A stretch of DNA of 64,000 bases from Hellea sp. (GTDB lineage Bacteria > Pseudomonadota > Alphaproteobacteria > Caulobacterales > Maricaulaceae). The stretch spans positions 1-64,000 of the forward strand of contig JAOIVW010000007.1 of NCBI GenBank assembly GCA_028224375.1, written 5' to 3'. Shown here one piece after another: positions 25,855 to 34,965 of this stretch. Under the pieces are notes generated by a model. It saw only the letters and a program-made list of their open reading frames with translations. It did not search any database and was not told the origin of the DNA. The position numbers and the translations under genes were made by a program. How positions within the stretch are numbered: the first letter of the stretch is position 1; each line of letters opens with the position of its first letter.

Positions 25855-27537
25855 ATGAAATCAACGGACAGCATACTTCGTGATATATTCAACGATGAAT
25901 TTCCTTTGGGTCCAATTAGCTCAAATGAATTTAACTCCTATCAGCATAAGGAAATTTTCCATGCATATTTTGATACTGATAATTTTTCTTATCAACAGAT
26001 AAAAAGAAACCCTACTATGATTGTTGGACGGAAGGGGTCTGGCAAAACGGATGCTTTAATAAGTCAAGCAATTGACCGAAATTTATTAGAGGGCACGGAA
26101 GCAACGATAGTTTATTTCAGTGACAAAAAAGCAGCTAACTCACTTTCCTTGGTTCTGTCACAGGTTGTTAGTGCAATACAGGAATCCTATCCGGGCCCTA
26201 TGGTCGAATCTGTGGCGGAGTTTTGGGACGGGTTGTTTTGGCTGTGTATTTGCGCAACCCTCGTGCTTGAAAATAAGGGTGATGAAACTCCAGAAATAAA
26301 TATTCTTGAACAGTATCTTATTCAATATGATATTAATGAAGAAATTTCACTTAATCCTTATCGCGTGCTTCTTAAGGCAACTAAAGCATTGAGGGAAATT
26401 TATCACGAAAGTGGGCTTAATAATGTGGGGTTTGGTTTTTTCCAATCATTGCCAGAAATAAATCTTGGTAACATTACCTTACGCGATGCAAAGTTCGCAG
26501 CCAAAAATTGGTTGATGAGAAATGGACAATCCGCATATATCTTGTTCGATTCCGTTGAGGCAATCGATCTCACAAATGAAGACAATGATTTAGTCATCTC
26601 CGCGTTGTTAAAAGCAATAGGAGACTTTGCTAAACCTGGTGTTCCAGTGAAGTTTCGTTGTTGCATACCTTCGGAGTCTTATTTTCACCTTTCCGAGCTA
26701 TCTTCTAACACCATCAAAGACTTTAGAAGTGTCATGGTGCTTCAGTGGACTTCAGGGGAACTTTTACGTATTGCTGCGAAAAGGTTTTTGAAATACATTC
26801 AGCTTTGGCATTCCGATGAATTTGAAAAGTTTACAGATGCTTTTTTAGTTTCTGAACGTAGTGGAGCTATTGGGTTCTGGAAAATGATACTTCCCGACAT
26901 AGTCAGAAACTCGCGTGATAAACGAGCTGAGGGAACGCTCACATACATTTTGAGGCACACTCAACTTTTGCCACGCCACCTTATTTATATTTTAAATAAC
27001 ATAGTAAGGCGTGCTCTCAGTGAAAATGAGAGTGATGGATTCCCTAGAATATCTGCACAGGCAGTAGTTCAAGAGGTGCAAAGTTCAGAAGAAGAAATTG
27101 TTAGTCAAATTCTCGATAGCTACAGCGGTATGTGGCCAGATGCAAACGGGGTCTTGGAAGAGCTGCTACCAAGGATTGAGGATAATATAATAAAGTATAA
27201 TAAGTTGCAGAAGATTTTTAACAACAGTGGGGCAAAACCTTTAATGGGAGGTCTCGGATTTAAGCATACCATAAAAATGTTGGCAGAGATTGGAGCTGTT
27301 GGGCGATTGATAAGAACAACTGAGCGTTTCCATACAGGTGTGTTTGAGTACAGCGAGCCGAATAGACTGATATTTACACCTGATGATATGCTTTGCGTGC
27401 ATCCCGTATTCTCCAGCCGATATCGAGCAATAAAGCCGGGGTTAAATCCAGACGGGTTCAGACCTGTTTACCCATATAGTATAGACCCTGATACGCCAGA
27501 TTTAAGAAAATCTGCTTCCCCGCTTTTTAATTCCTAA
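25855..27537 (+). CDS. P-loop ATPase of the Sll1717-like kind, first gene of the AT-rich island
   Basis: A 560-residue protein. The Walker A motif GRKGSGKTD (58-66, K64) stands near the N-terminus and a Walker B-like strand AYILFDSVEAID lies at 227-238. It is followed by an LQWTSGELLRIAAKRFLKY segment (296-314) like the sensor/lid region of STAND and Sll1717-family ATPases. The C-terminal part (about 450-540) looks like a winged helix ending in VHPVFSSRYR. No effector nuclease, TIR or Sir2 motif is seen. Base composition is much more AT-rich than both flanks. The oxidoreductase gene begins nine bases after its stop, so the two are one operon. The family name is from memory; the function is unknown, and a phage-defence role is a hypothesis from the context. 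Confidence 0.7.
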   Translation: MKSTDSILRDIFNDEFPLGPISSNEFNSYQHKEIFHAYFDTDNFSYQQIKRNPTMIVGRKGSGKTDALISQAIDRNLLEGTEATIVYFSDKKAANSLSLVLSQVVSAIQESYPGPMVESVAEFWDGLFWLCICATLVLENKGDETPEINILEQYLIQYDINEEISLNPYRVLLKATKALREIYHESGLNNVGFGFFQSLPEINLGNITLRDAKFAAKNWLMRNGQSAYILFDSVEAIDLTNEDNDLVISALLKAIGDFAKPGVPVKFRCCIPSESYFHLSELSSNTIKDFRSVMVLQWTSGELLRIAAKRFLKYIQLWHSDEFEKFTDAFLVSERSGAIGFWKMILPDIVRNSRDKRAEGTLTYILRHTQLLPRHLIYILNNIVRRALSENESDGFPRISAQAVVQEVQSSEEEIVSQILDSYSGMWPDANGVLEELLPRIEDNIIKYNKLQKIFNNSGAKPLMGGLGFKHTIKMLAEIGAVGRLIRTTERFHTGVFEYSEPNRLIFTPDDMLCVHPVFSSRYRAIKPGLNPDGFRPVYPYSIDPDTPDLRKSASPLFNS

Positions 27538-27546
27538 GACTGTCTA

Positions 27547-29277
27547 ATGCCTTCAATTCACAAAGCATTATTCTTAAAAAGTGCTGATGCCTTGAACTCC
27601 GTTTTACGAGAAGGAATATCAACTGGACTCTCATCAAGTGAACTATCCATAGTATGGGATGCAGCGGATACCATTAACTTGATCATTGCGAGCTTGACGG
27701 CTGTAAAGGAGGAAGCTTCATCAGATAGATTATTGAAGTTTATAGACCTTTATATAAGGCACAATTCAAACAAAAAAGCATACCAATTGAAAAGGTCGGA
27801 ACTTTGCCTTGCCGTTTCTAACTTACTAGGCTCTTTACACTTGTTGGTTCTTACTGATGATGATGATGATGATGATGATGATGCTGCTGATGATGATGAT
27901 GACCTTGTCATTGACAGTATAGAGAAGCAGACTGACATTGATAACGACCTTCGCAGCGTACTTTTGGCCAGTAATGTTGAAGAGACACCTAATTGTTACA
28001 TTCTTGGTTGTTTCGAGGACAAGAAAACTTTTTTGACTCAGCAAGAAAGAGCTATTTGGCTTAGCACCGCTATACTAAAGTTTTGGAGAGGTAGTACTGC
28101 ACCAAGAGTAGCTGTCATAGGCTCTGGTATAGCTGGTGTGACTGCGACAGCATGTCTTTCCACGGGTGGTGCTGAAGTGGTGTTAATCGAGAAGTCAGAT
28201 GAGCTTATACCTCTTCAGCGTCGAAATGATACTCGTTACATTCATCCTCATTTATATGATTGGCCTAAACCAAGTTCTTTGTCATCAGATGCTAGGTTAC
28301 CTATACTTAATTGGGTCGCTGACTTTGCGGATAAAGTCGTTGCCCAAATTGAGGACGAGTTTTATTCTATTGTAGATGAAAATGGCAATATTGAAATTGA
28401 AAAAAGTTTTAAGGTGACCGGGGTAAAACCTCATTCTGGTAATGCTCGCTCACCAAAGTTTGCTATATCAGGTAAGAGTAAAGAGCCATTAATGGGCTTT
28501 GATGTTGTTATATATGCAATTGGCTTTGGGGTTGAGCTTCCAAAGTTTTCCCACGTCCCTGTTTTAGGTTACTGGGATAATACCCCTTTACACGCCTCTG
28601 GCCTTTTTGATGAAAACATGAAAGGTAATATCTTAGTCTCTGGATGTGGTGATGGCGCACTAGTCGATGTTCTCAGAGGTAGGTTAAGGGATTTTAATCA
28701 CTCTGAAATACTTGAATTGATCCCCGAGTTGCAAGATGAGGGCATTAAGACCAAACTTTTAGATATAGAGCGAGAAGCAATAAGTGAAAAAATCACGGTG
28801 AGGAGAGGGCAGTTTATATTTTCTCCGAATTATTACAAGATTTTGAAGGATATCAAACTCTCAACAGAAATTAAGAAACTCCTTCATCCAGCATATAATA
28901 TTACTTTTAATTCTAGGAGACCCGGAAAATACAAACTTGGTAGCTCTATTTTAAATCGTGTGTTAGTACAAATTTTTATTTCGAACGGCTTAGTTAACTT
29001 TAGAGAGAAAGATATTGAATCTGATAATGTAACTGCCGTTACTATCAACGGTAGAAGTGGTTATAACGTAAAGTGGGTTGATGAAGAAGAGTTTTTTGAT
29101 AAAATTTTACTTCGTTATGGAGTGGACTCATCAGCACACTTTGAGAGAAGCTTTCCAGCTGTGTTTGACTCTTGTGGTGAAATTCAGGAACGGCAGTCTA
29201 GACTGCGGTTGATAAAGCAAGCATCATTCAATCTTTATAATGAGTTACGCGACATTCGGTTGAAGTGGGTAAGCTGA
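27547..29277 (+). CDS. FAD/NAD(P)-binding oxidoreductase with poly-Asp linker, second gene of the island
   Basis: A 576-residue protein. Residues 1-100 are helical and match no family known to me. Residues 104-119 are nine Asp, two Ala and five Asp. From about 186 a dinucleotide-binding Rossmann fold starts, with VAVIGSGIAGVTATACLS and the ribose-binding E215 (VVLIEKSDE). RRNDTRYIHPHLYDWP (225-240) follows, then a strand ending VVIYAIGFG typical of flavin-dependent oxidoreductases, and a CGDGALVD segment. The C-terminal 200 residues are unusual. The gene has no good ribosome site of its own and probably relies on coupling to the ATPase. An NAD(P)H- or flavin-using effector under ATPase control is a guess. 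Confidence 0.7.
   Translation: MPSIHKALFLKSADALNSVLREGISTGLSSSELSIVWDAADTINLIIASLTAVKEEASSDRLLKFIDLYIRHNSNKKAYQLKRSELCLAVSNLLGSLHLLVLTDDDDDDDDDAADDDDDLVIDSIEKQTDIDNDLRSVLLASNVEETPNCYILGCFEDKKTFLTQQERAIWLSTAILKFWRGSTAPRVAVIGSGIAGVTATACLSTGGAEVVLIEKSDELIPLQRRNDTRYIHPHLYDWPKPSSLSSDARLPILNWVADFADKVVAQIEDEFYSIVDENGNIEIEKSFKVTGVKPHSGNARSPKFAISGKSKEPLMGFDVVIYAIGFGVELPKFSHVPVLGYWDNTPLHASGLFDENMKGNILVSGCGDGALVDVLRGRLRDFNHSEILELIPELQDEGIKTKLLDIEREAISEKITVRRGQFIFSPNYYKILKDIKLSTEIKKLLHPAYNITFNSRRPGKYKLGSSILNRVLVQIFISNGLVNFREKDIESDNVTAVTINGRSGYNVKWVDEEEFFDKILLRYGVDSSAHFERSFPAVFDSCGEIQERQSRLRLIKQASFNLYNELRDIRLKWVS
27856..27903 (+). repeat. GAT trinucleotide repeat inside the oxidoreductase gene
   Basis: Nine GAT units (27856-27882), two GCT, four GAT and one GAC encode the acidic linker at residues 104-119. 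The unit is three bases, so slippage would change linker length but not the frame. Confidence 0.9.
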
Positions 29278-29438
29278 GACAAGAATACAAGCAAAATACA
29301 AATTGGATTTTCAAAAGTCATTACATTACTTTTTTATGCGTATTGGCATATTATCTAATTCTTCTAGTAACTTAAACACAAATATTAATCCTTAACTCCC
29401 CCATTGCATTCCATCTCCCCACGCCCTACCTCCCGCTC

Positions 29439-30275
29439 ATGACGAATTTCTCTTCTCTTTCGGGTCTTGGGCAGATTGCTGCTGATTATGATGTTGTGCT
29501 CTGTGATATATGGGGTGTGGTGCATAATGGGCAGGATGTTTATAGGCCTGCGACTGAGGCGCTGGAGCTGTTTCGCGGCGAAAATGGCCCCGTTATTTTG
29601 ATTTCCAATTCGCCTAAGCCCTCTGTGTCTATTCCGCATAGCTTTGAGCAGATTGGGGTGCGGGGCGAGTTTTATGATGCCATTGTGACTTCGGGGGACG
29701 CCACGATTGATGAGCTCTCGCGCCGCGCGCCGGGGCCTGCCTTTAAGCTGGGGCCTGAGCGCGATGATGTGCTCTATGAGAATATAGAGCTGAATTTTTC
29801 TGATATTGATCAAGCGAGCTTTATCTCCTGTACGGGGATGTTTGATGATGATGACAGCCCAGAGGATTACCGCGCCATGTTGACCGAAGCGCGTAATGGC
29901 GGGCTGCCGCTCATCTGTGCCAATCCTGATGTAAAAGTGCGGGTGGGCAATAAGATTGTCTGGTGCGGCGGGGCGCTGGCTAAGCTTTATGAAGAGCTGG
30001 GCGGTGAGGTGATTTATGCTGGGAAACCGCATGAGCCGATTTACCGTCTGGCGCGCGCTTGGATGCAGGAAATGCTCGGCTACCAACCGCCGCAAGACCG
30101 CGTGCTCTGTATTGGCGATAATATCTTTACCGATTTGCTCGGCGCGCAGCAGCAAAATTATGACTGCCTCTTTATTCAAGACGGGCTTTACGGGGACACC
30201 GGAGCGAAATTTAAGGCGCTTTTGGGCGAGCATGGTATTGCCGCGCGCTATATGGCCTCTGAATTATCTTGGTAA
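29439..30275 (+). CDS. HAD-superfamily hydrolase, NagD/TIGR01459 type
   Basis: A 278-residue class IIA HAD phosphatase. Motif I reads VVLCDIWGVVHNG, with the second acidic residue replaced by Trp as in many members of this subfamily. Motif II is ILISNSPKP, then KPHEPIYRLA with the lysine, and motif IV is CIGDNIFTDLLGA. It heads a three-gene run with a MaoC hydratase and ribF, an arrangement known from other alphaproteobacteria, so a phosphatase role connected to flavin metabolism is conceivable. No clear ribosome site precedes the ATG. It marks the return to normal base composition after the island. Confidence 0.85.
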   Translation: MTNFSSLSGLGQIAADYDVVLCDIWGVVHNGQDVYRPATEALELFRGENGPVILISNSPKPSVSIPHSFEQIGVRGEFYDAIVTSGDATIDELSRRAPGPAFKLGPERDDVLYENIELNFSDIDQASFISCTGMFDDDDSPEDYRAMLTEARNGGLPLICANPDVKVRVGNKIVWCGGALAKLYEELGGEVIYAGKPHEPIYRLARAWMQEMLGYQPPQDRVLCIGDNIFTDLLGAQQQNYDCLFIQDGLYGDTGAKFKALLGEHGIAARYMASELSW

Positions 30276-30299
30276 GGTTTGTCTTGGTATTACTGTGCG

Positions 30300-30341
30300 G
30301 ATTTGCTAGGGCAGATGTGGGGCACAGATTTGCTAGGGCAG
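30300..30341 (+). repeat. Short tandem duplication before the MaoC gene
   Basis: GATTTGCTAGGGCAG occurs at 30300-30314 and again at 30327-30341, a 27-base period. The second copy supplies the AGGGCAG ribosome site of the gene at 30346. Confidence 0.75.
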
Positions 30342-30345
30342 GTGA

Positions 30346-30783
30346 ATGACTGATAATGTAAAATTCTATCTCGAAGACTTAAAAGTTGGGATGAAATCAA
30401 CGACTAAATCTGTGATTACGGGCGAGATGATTGACACCTTCGCCGATATTACGGGCGATCATAACCCTATTCATGTTGATGCTGAATTTGCCGCCACCAC
30501 TCAATTCGGACAGCGTATCGCGCACGGTGCTTTATCAGCCTCGTTTATTTCGGCTGTATTGGGCAATGATTTGCCAGGGCCGGGGGCTGTCTTTGTTGAG
30601 CTTAATCTGCGCTTTCGCAAGCCTGCCTTTATTGGCGATGAAGTCACGGCAGTCGCCGAAGTCGCCGAGATCAATGAGCGCACAGGCCGCGTGAAGATGA
30701 AATGCCACTGTGAAGTGGACGGGCAGAAGATTTGCCGCGGCGATGCAGGTGTCTTTGTACAGAAACGTCCTGACGACTCCTGA
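30346..30783 (+). CDS. MaoC-family (R)-specific enoyl-CoA hydratase
   Basis: A 145-residue hotdog hydratase. The hydratase 2 motif is FADITGDHNPIHVDAEFAA with Asp and His in place, followed by QRIAHGALSASFIS. The length fits PhaJ-type (R)-hydratases that draw beta-oxidation intermediates toward polyhydroxyalkanoate or lipid synthesis. It lies between the HAD phosphatase and ribF on one strand; ribF starts four bases after its stop. Confidence 0.9.
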   Translation: MTDNVKFYLEDLKVGMKSTTKSVITGEMIDTFADITGDHNPIHVDAEFAATTQFGQRIAHGALSASFISAVLGNDLPGPGAVFVELNLRFRKPAFIGDEVTAVAEVAEINERTGRVKMKCHCEVDGQKICRGDAGVFVQKRPDDS

Positions 30784-30786
30784 GCT

Positions 30787-31725
30787 GTGAAGACGCTCCA
30801 AACCTACACAGATTTATCAGCTAAGGATAAAGGCGCCGTTATAGCGCTTGGGAATTTTGATGGGCTGCATCGGGGCCATCAAGCGGTGATCTCTGAGGCT
30901 AAGGCCATAGCAGACGGGCTGGGCGCGCCGCTGGGGATTGGGCTGTTTCGCCCGCATCCTTACCGCTATTTTAAACCCGATGCGCCGCCCTTTCGATTGA
31001 TGACGCCAGAGCTGCGGGCCGAGATCATGCCAAGCTTGGGCGTTGACCGGCTCTACGAAATTCCCTTTGATGAGACTTTGCGCGAAATGGACGACACAGA
31101 ATTTGTCGAGCGTGTTCTGCATCAAGGCCTCGGTATCAAACATGTGGTGGTCGGTGAGGATTACGGCTTTGGTAAAAACCGCTGCGGCAATGTAGAGAGC
31201 CTGACGCGGCTTTGCGGCGAGCGGAATATTGGCGTGACGCCAATGAAACCTGTGGGCCTGCATCGGCTTTACGGTAAATATGGCAGCACCGAAATTCGCA
31301 AGGCGCTACAACAAGGCGATGTCTTTCACGCTGCCCATATGCTCTCGCGCCCTTGGACTGTGGACGGCGTTGTGCAGAAGGGGCAGCAGTTGGGCCGGAC
31401 ACTGGGTTTTCCGACGGCGAATTTACCTTTAGGGGATTTGGTCGTGCCCAAGCTCGGTATTTACTGCGTGGAGACCCGCTTGCCGGGGGAGGATATATGG
31501 AGGCCCAGTATCGCCAGCCTTGGGACGCGTCCAACTGTTGGCGGGGAGGGCGTGTTGCTTGAAACCTTTATCCTCGACTTTGACCAAGACATTTACGGTC
31601 AGCATATACAGGTCAGGTTACGAAGTTTCATTCGCCCAGAAGAAAAATTTGAGGATTTAGAGGCTCTCACACGCCAAATGAAGCACGATGAAGCCGGCGC
31701 GCGGGCCCTATTTGGCCTCTCATAA
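30787..31725 (+). CDS. ribF: Bifunctional riboflavin kinase/FAD synthetase
   Basis: It converts riboflavin to FMN and then FAD in the cytoplasm. The 312-residue protein has the N-terminal adenylyltransferase domain with ALGNFDGLHRGHQAV and the STEIRKAL segment, and the C-terminal kinase domain with GRTLGFPTANL. The start codon is GTG, four bases after the stop of the MaoC gene, so coupling is likely. The usual downstream partner ileS is absent here. Confidence 0.93.
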   Translation: MKTLQTYTDLSAKDKGAVIALGNFDGLHRGHQAVISEAKAIADGLGAPLGIGLFRPHPYRYFKPDAPPFRLMTPELRAEIMPSLGVDRLYEIPFDETLREMDDTEFVERVLHQGLGIKHVVVGEDYGFGKNRCGNVESLTRLCGERNIGVTPMKPVGLHRLYGKYGSTEIRKALQQGDVFHAAHMLSRPWTVDGVVQKGQQLGRTLGFPTANLPLGDLVVPKLGIYCVETRLPGEDIWRPSIASLGTRPTVGGEGVLLETFILDFDQDIYGQHIQVRLRSFIRPEEKFEDLEALTRQMKHDEAGARALFGLS

Positions 31726-31812
31726 AATTAGCACGAAATGGGCATCTGCAAAAAGAGGTTCATTTTGAGGCGAACTCGGTATAATAATTGCAGCCTAATT
31801 CGGATGATGACT

Positions 31813-32304
31813 ATGAAATACGTTAAATCTTTAGCTCTCCTTAGCGCTTTTGCTCTGCCATTAGCGGCGCAGGCGCAAGTTTCGCCCTTTGTCGGCGCGC
31901 AAATTGAGGCCGCAACCAAATCCTGTACTCAAAAAACCGCGCTTCTGTCCGGTCAAAACGCGGCTACGGCCAAGTCACTGGCTGTTGCCGCGCTGCCGGA
32001 TTGTTACAATGCGCTGCGCTCTTTGGATCAGTTTGAGAAGAGCAACGGGCAAGGCCTGACAGCGGATGAGCGCAATTACTTTTATTATATGGGCGGTAAT
32101 ATTGTCTGGCTTACGGCCGGGGCCGAGGTCATGAAAAATAACGGTAACCTTACGCCTCAAATCTGCCAGCAAGTTATTGCCGCGGAAGGCGCTTGGGGAA
32201 ATGTGCGTGTGGCAGCAGGGTCTGACGTGGATAGGAGCATGCGCACGCATGATTTGCGGCGCATGTTAGTTCCAGCTTGTCAGGCTGCGCTAGGGCAAAG
32301 ATAA
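31813..32304 (+). CDS. Exported protein, unknown function
   Basis: A 163-residue protein with a clear signal peptide (MKYVKSLALLSAFALPLAAQAQ). The mature part is helical with four cysteines (SCTQKT, DCYNAL, ICQQV, PACQAAL) that could form two disulfides. No family was recognised. Two further ATG codons at 31804 and 31807 are in frame. It lies 87 bases after ribF and converges with the amidohydrolase gene. Confidence 0.65.
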   Translation: MKYVKSLALLSAFALPLAAQAQVSPFVGAQIEAATKSCTQKTALLSGQNAATAKSLAVAALPDCYNALRSLDQFEKSNGQGLTADERNYFYYMGGNIVWLTAGAEVMKNNGNLTPQICQQVIAAEGAWGNVRVAAGSDVDRSMRTHDLRRMLVPACQAALGQR

Positions 32305-32318
32305 ATTATTTCAAAGCC

Positions 32319-33620
32319 TTACGGCGTTTTGTAAACCTCGCCGCCTTTCATCACAAAGTCCACATCCCGCAACTCTTCAATACGCTCCAGCGGATTACCG
32401 TCGACCCCAATAAGATCGGCATATTTTCCAGGCTCAAGCGTTCCGATAACATCATCAAGGCCAATGTGTTTTGAGGCTATAGTTGTCGCGCTTTCAATGG
32501 CTTCCATCTCGCTCATGCCTGCGGCGACCAGATAGGTGAACTCTTCGGCATTTTTGCCGTGCTGCGAGACACCTGTATCGGTCCCGAAAGCGATAGTCAC
32601 GCCGTTTTCATAAGCGATACGCGCCATGTCCTGCATTTGCGGACCGACTTCGAGAGCTTTTTTAGCGGAGTTGGGCGGCAGCCAATCCGTATTATTCGCC
32701 CAATCCACGACGGTCATCCCTGCCATGATGGTAGGAACGAGCGTTGCGTTATTTTTCTTGAATAAAGCCGTTGTTTCCTCGTCGAGATATGTGCCGTGCT
32801 CGATAGATTGAACGCCAGCCTTTAGGGCTGAGTCTATCCCGTCTTTGCCATGGGCATGTGCTGTGACCTTCCGGCCCATTTTTGTGGCCGCTTCGACAAT
32901 GGCGGCAAGTTCGTCATCAAAGAACTGTTGCCCCGTTCCGGCATTGGTATTGGATAAGACTCCGCCTGTTGCGGTGATCTTAATAATATCAGCACCGTTC
33001 TTGACGGCTTGGCGAGTGGCACGGCGGCAATCAGCCGGGCCATCACAGACGGTCTCGGACTGCAAATGCGGGAGAAGGTCATGTTTAAAGCCATGCGCAT
33101 CCCCATGTCCGCCTGTAATCGAAATCGCGGATCCTGCGGCTTGGATATGAGGGCCAGGGACAAGGCCCTGATTAATCGCGCGTTTGAGAGCAAAAATTTC
33201 TCTGGGCCCGCCAACGTCTTGGACGGCAGTGAAGCCAGCCATGAGGGTTGTCTTTGCATGTTTCGCGGCTTCAAAAGCTACGTCACCTGACTCCATTGTT
33301 ACGGGAGCCCAGCGTGATGTTGGACTCCATTCATGGCGTAGATGCACATGACTGTCTACAAGGCCTGGCAGGAAGAACATGTCTTTCCCGTCTATAATTG
33401 TAGCTTCATCGTCCTCCAAATAGCCATCTTCTACACCGACGATTTTTCCGTCATGGATGATGATGGTTTGCTCAGATTCCACGGCTTCGCCAGGTATAGC
33501 CAAGACTTGCCCCGCGTGTATCAGTGTGTAGTCCTCATAACTACCATTATGGTTGTCATCGGCTAGTGCGGAACCCGTAAAGGCCAGAGCGGCGGAGGCC
33601 AAAAGAAACTGTTTAATCAT
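32319..33620 (-). CDS. Exported amidohydrolase (imidazolonepropionase-like)
   Basis: A 433-residue metal-dependent hydrolase of the amidohydrolase superfamily with a signal peptide (ends GSALA). Metal ligands are seen in LPGLVDSHVHLRHE, in VTAHAHGKDGI, in QSIEHGTYLDEE and at the final aspartate in IAFGTDTGVSQHG. The glycine-rich end (LEPGKYADLIGVDGNP) closes the beta-sandwich domain. Related periplasmic enzymes act as prolidase-like dipeptidases. The start MIKQFLL is preferred to an ATG four codons earlier. It follows purD divergently and stands alone. Confidence 0.88.
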   Translation of the reverse strand: MIKQFLLASAALAFTGSALADDNHNGSYEDYTLIHAGQVLAIPGEAVESEQTIIIHDGKIVGVEDGYLEDDEATIIDGKDMFFLPGLVDSHVHLRHEWSPTSRWAPVTMESGDVAFEAAKHAKTTLMAGFTAVQDVGGPREIFALKRAINQGLVPGPHIQAAGSAISITGGHGDAHGFKHDLLPHLQSETVCDGPADCRRATRQAVKNGADIIKITATGGVLSNTNAGTGQQFFDDELAAIVEAATKMGRKVTAHAHGKDGIDSALKAGVQSIEHGTYLDEETTALFKKNNATLVPTIMAGMTVVDWANNTDWLPPNSAKKALEVGPQMQDMARIAYENGVTIAFGTDTGVSQHGKNAEEFTYLVAAGMSEMEAIESATTIASKHIGLDDVIGTLEPGKYADLIGVDGNPLERIEELRDVDFVMKGGEVYKTP

Positions 33621-33668
33621 GCGTATCCCCATATGGATTTTATTTTTTTTGCGTGGTGTGACCCGCGC

Positions 33669-34943
33669 TCATTTAAGCGCGTGATGCGCGATGTCTCGGC
33701 GGCAAAAGCCTTCAGGCCAATCAATCGCTTCGTCGATAGCTTTATACGCTTTTGCGACAGCGGCTTCCAGCGAACTCGCCTGTGCGGTGATATTGAGCAC
33801 ACGTCCACCCGCCGCGCAAATCGCGTTTTTGTCATCACGTTTTGTGCCCGCATGGAAGACGACGACGCCGTCTATTTCGTTAGCTTTGTCTATACCTTTG
33901 ATTTTTGAACCCTTTTTGTAAGCGCCGGGATAGCCTTTGGTTGCGAGAACGACGTTGACGGTCGGCTCATCGAACCAAGCGGGCGCTTTAAGTTTAGCTA
34001 GTTTGCCCGCTTCTGCCGCGATGAAAATCTCCATCACATCAGATTGCAAGCGGCGCATCAGAACTTGGCATTCAGGGTCGCCAAAGCGGGCATTATATTC
34101 AATCAGCTTAGGCCCGTCTTTGGTCATCATAAGCCCCGCAAAAAGAACGCCGACAAAGGGGTGGCCGTCCTTGGCCATGCCGTAAACTGTCGGCGTGATA
34201 ATTTTATCCATCACGGTTTCCATAGCCTTTTGGTCAAAAACGGGAGTTGGAGAGTAAGCCCCCATGCCGCCTGTGTTCGGGCCTTTATCGCCGTCAAAGG
34301 CGCGTTTGTGATCTTGCGCGGCGATAAGCGGGATGGCGGTTTTTCCGTCAGAAATGGCAAAGAAGCTGGCCTCTTGGCCTTCCATAAACTCTTCAATGAC
34401 GACTTTTGCCGACGCTTCACCAAATTTGCCTGAGAAAAACTCTTCGAGTTCCTTATTCGCCTCTTTCAGCGTCTCGGGCAGGACGACGCCTTTACCTGCG
34501 GCAAGACCGTCTGCTTTGAGCACATAAGGCGGCTTCATGGTTTTGAGGTAAGCTTTGGCCTCTTTAAGCTCCGTGAAAACACCGTAAGTGGCTGTTGGGA
34601 TATTGTAGCGCTTGCAGAGCTCTTTGGTGAAGGCTTTAGAGGACTCTAGCTGCGCGGCGGCCTCTGTCGGGCCAAAGACTTTGACGCCCATCTCTTGCAA
34701 AGCATCGACGAGTCCAAGGGCGAGGGGCTGTTCAGGGCCAACAATGACGAAGTCATAAGCGTCGCGCTGCACAAGCGCTAAGAGGCCAATGATGTCATCC
34801 GCTGCCACTGGCACGATATCTGCCACTTCGGCAATACCCGCATTACCTGGCGCACAGGCAAGCTCTGTCACTAAGTCGCTCTGCGCCAATTTCCAAGCGA
34901 GGGCATGTTCGCGTCCGCCGCTACCGATAAGAAGAACTTTCAT
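33669..34943 (-). CDS. purD: Phosphoribosylamine--glycine ligase
   Basis: It joins glycine to phosphoribosylamine with ATP in purine synthesis. The 424-residue length is typical. The N-terminal MKVLLIGSGGREHALAWKL, the ATP-grasp segment KADGLAAGKGV, the signature FGDPECQVLMRRL and the C-terminal VLATKGYPG are intact. It lies directly beside a palindromic element that separates it from divergent xseA. Confidence 0.95.
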   Translation of the reverse strand: MKVLLIGSGGREHALAWKLAQSDLVTELACAPGNAGIAEVADIVPVAADDIIGLLALVQRDAYDFVIVGPEQPLALGLVDALQEMGVKVFGPTEAAAQLESSKAFTKELCKRYNIPTATYGVFTELKEAKAYLKTMKPPYVLKADGLAAGKGVVLPETLKEANKELEEFFSGKFGEASAKVVIEEFMEGQEASFFAISDGKTAIPLIAAQDHKRAFDGDKGPNTGGMGAYSPTPVFDQKAMETVMDKIITPTVYGMAKDGHPFVGVLFAGLMMTKDGPKLIEYNARFGDPECQVLMRRLQSDVMEIFIAAEAGKLAKLKAPAWFDEPTVNVVLATKGYPGAYKKGSKIKGIDKANEIDGVVVFHAGTKRDDKNAICAAGGRVLNITAQASSLEAAVAKAYKAIDEAIDWPEGFCRRDIAHHALK

Positions 34944-34965
34944 GTGCTGGGTACTCCAAAATATT

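Noticed and set aside
27856-27903. Phase-variable on/off switch by repeat slippage
   Set aside because: The unit is three bases, so slippage keeps the reading frame; only length variation is possible.
29385-30233. 282-codon open frame on the minus strand
   Set aside because: It is antisense to the HAD hydrolase gene, has Arg/His/Ile-rich shadow composition and shows no family motif.
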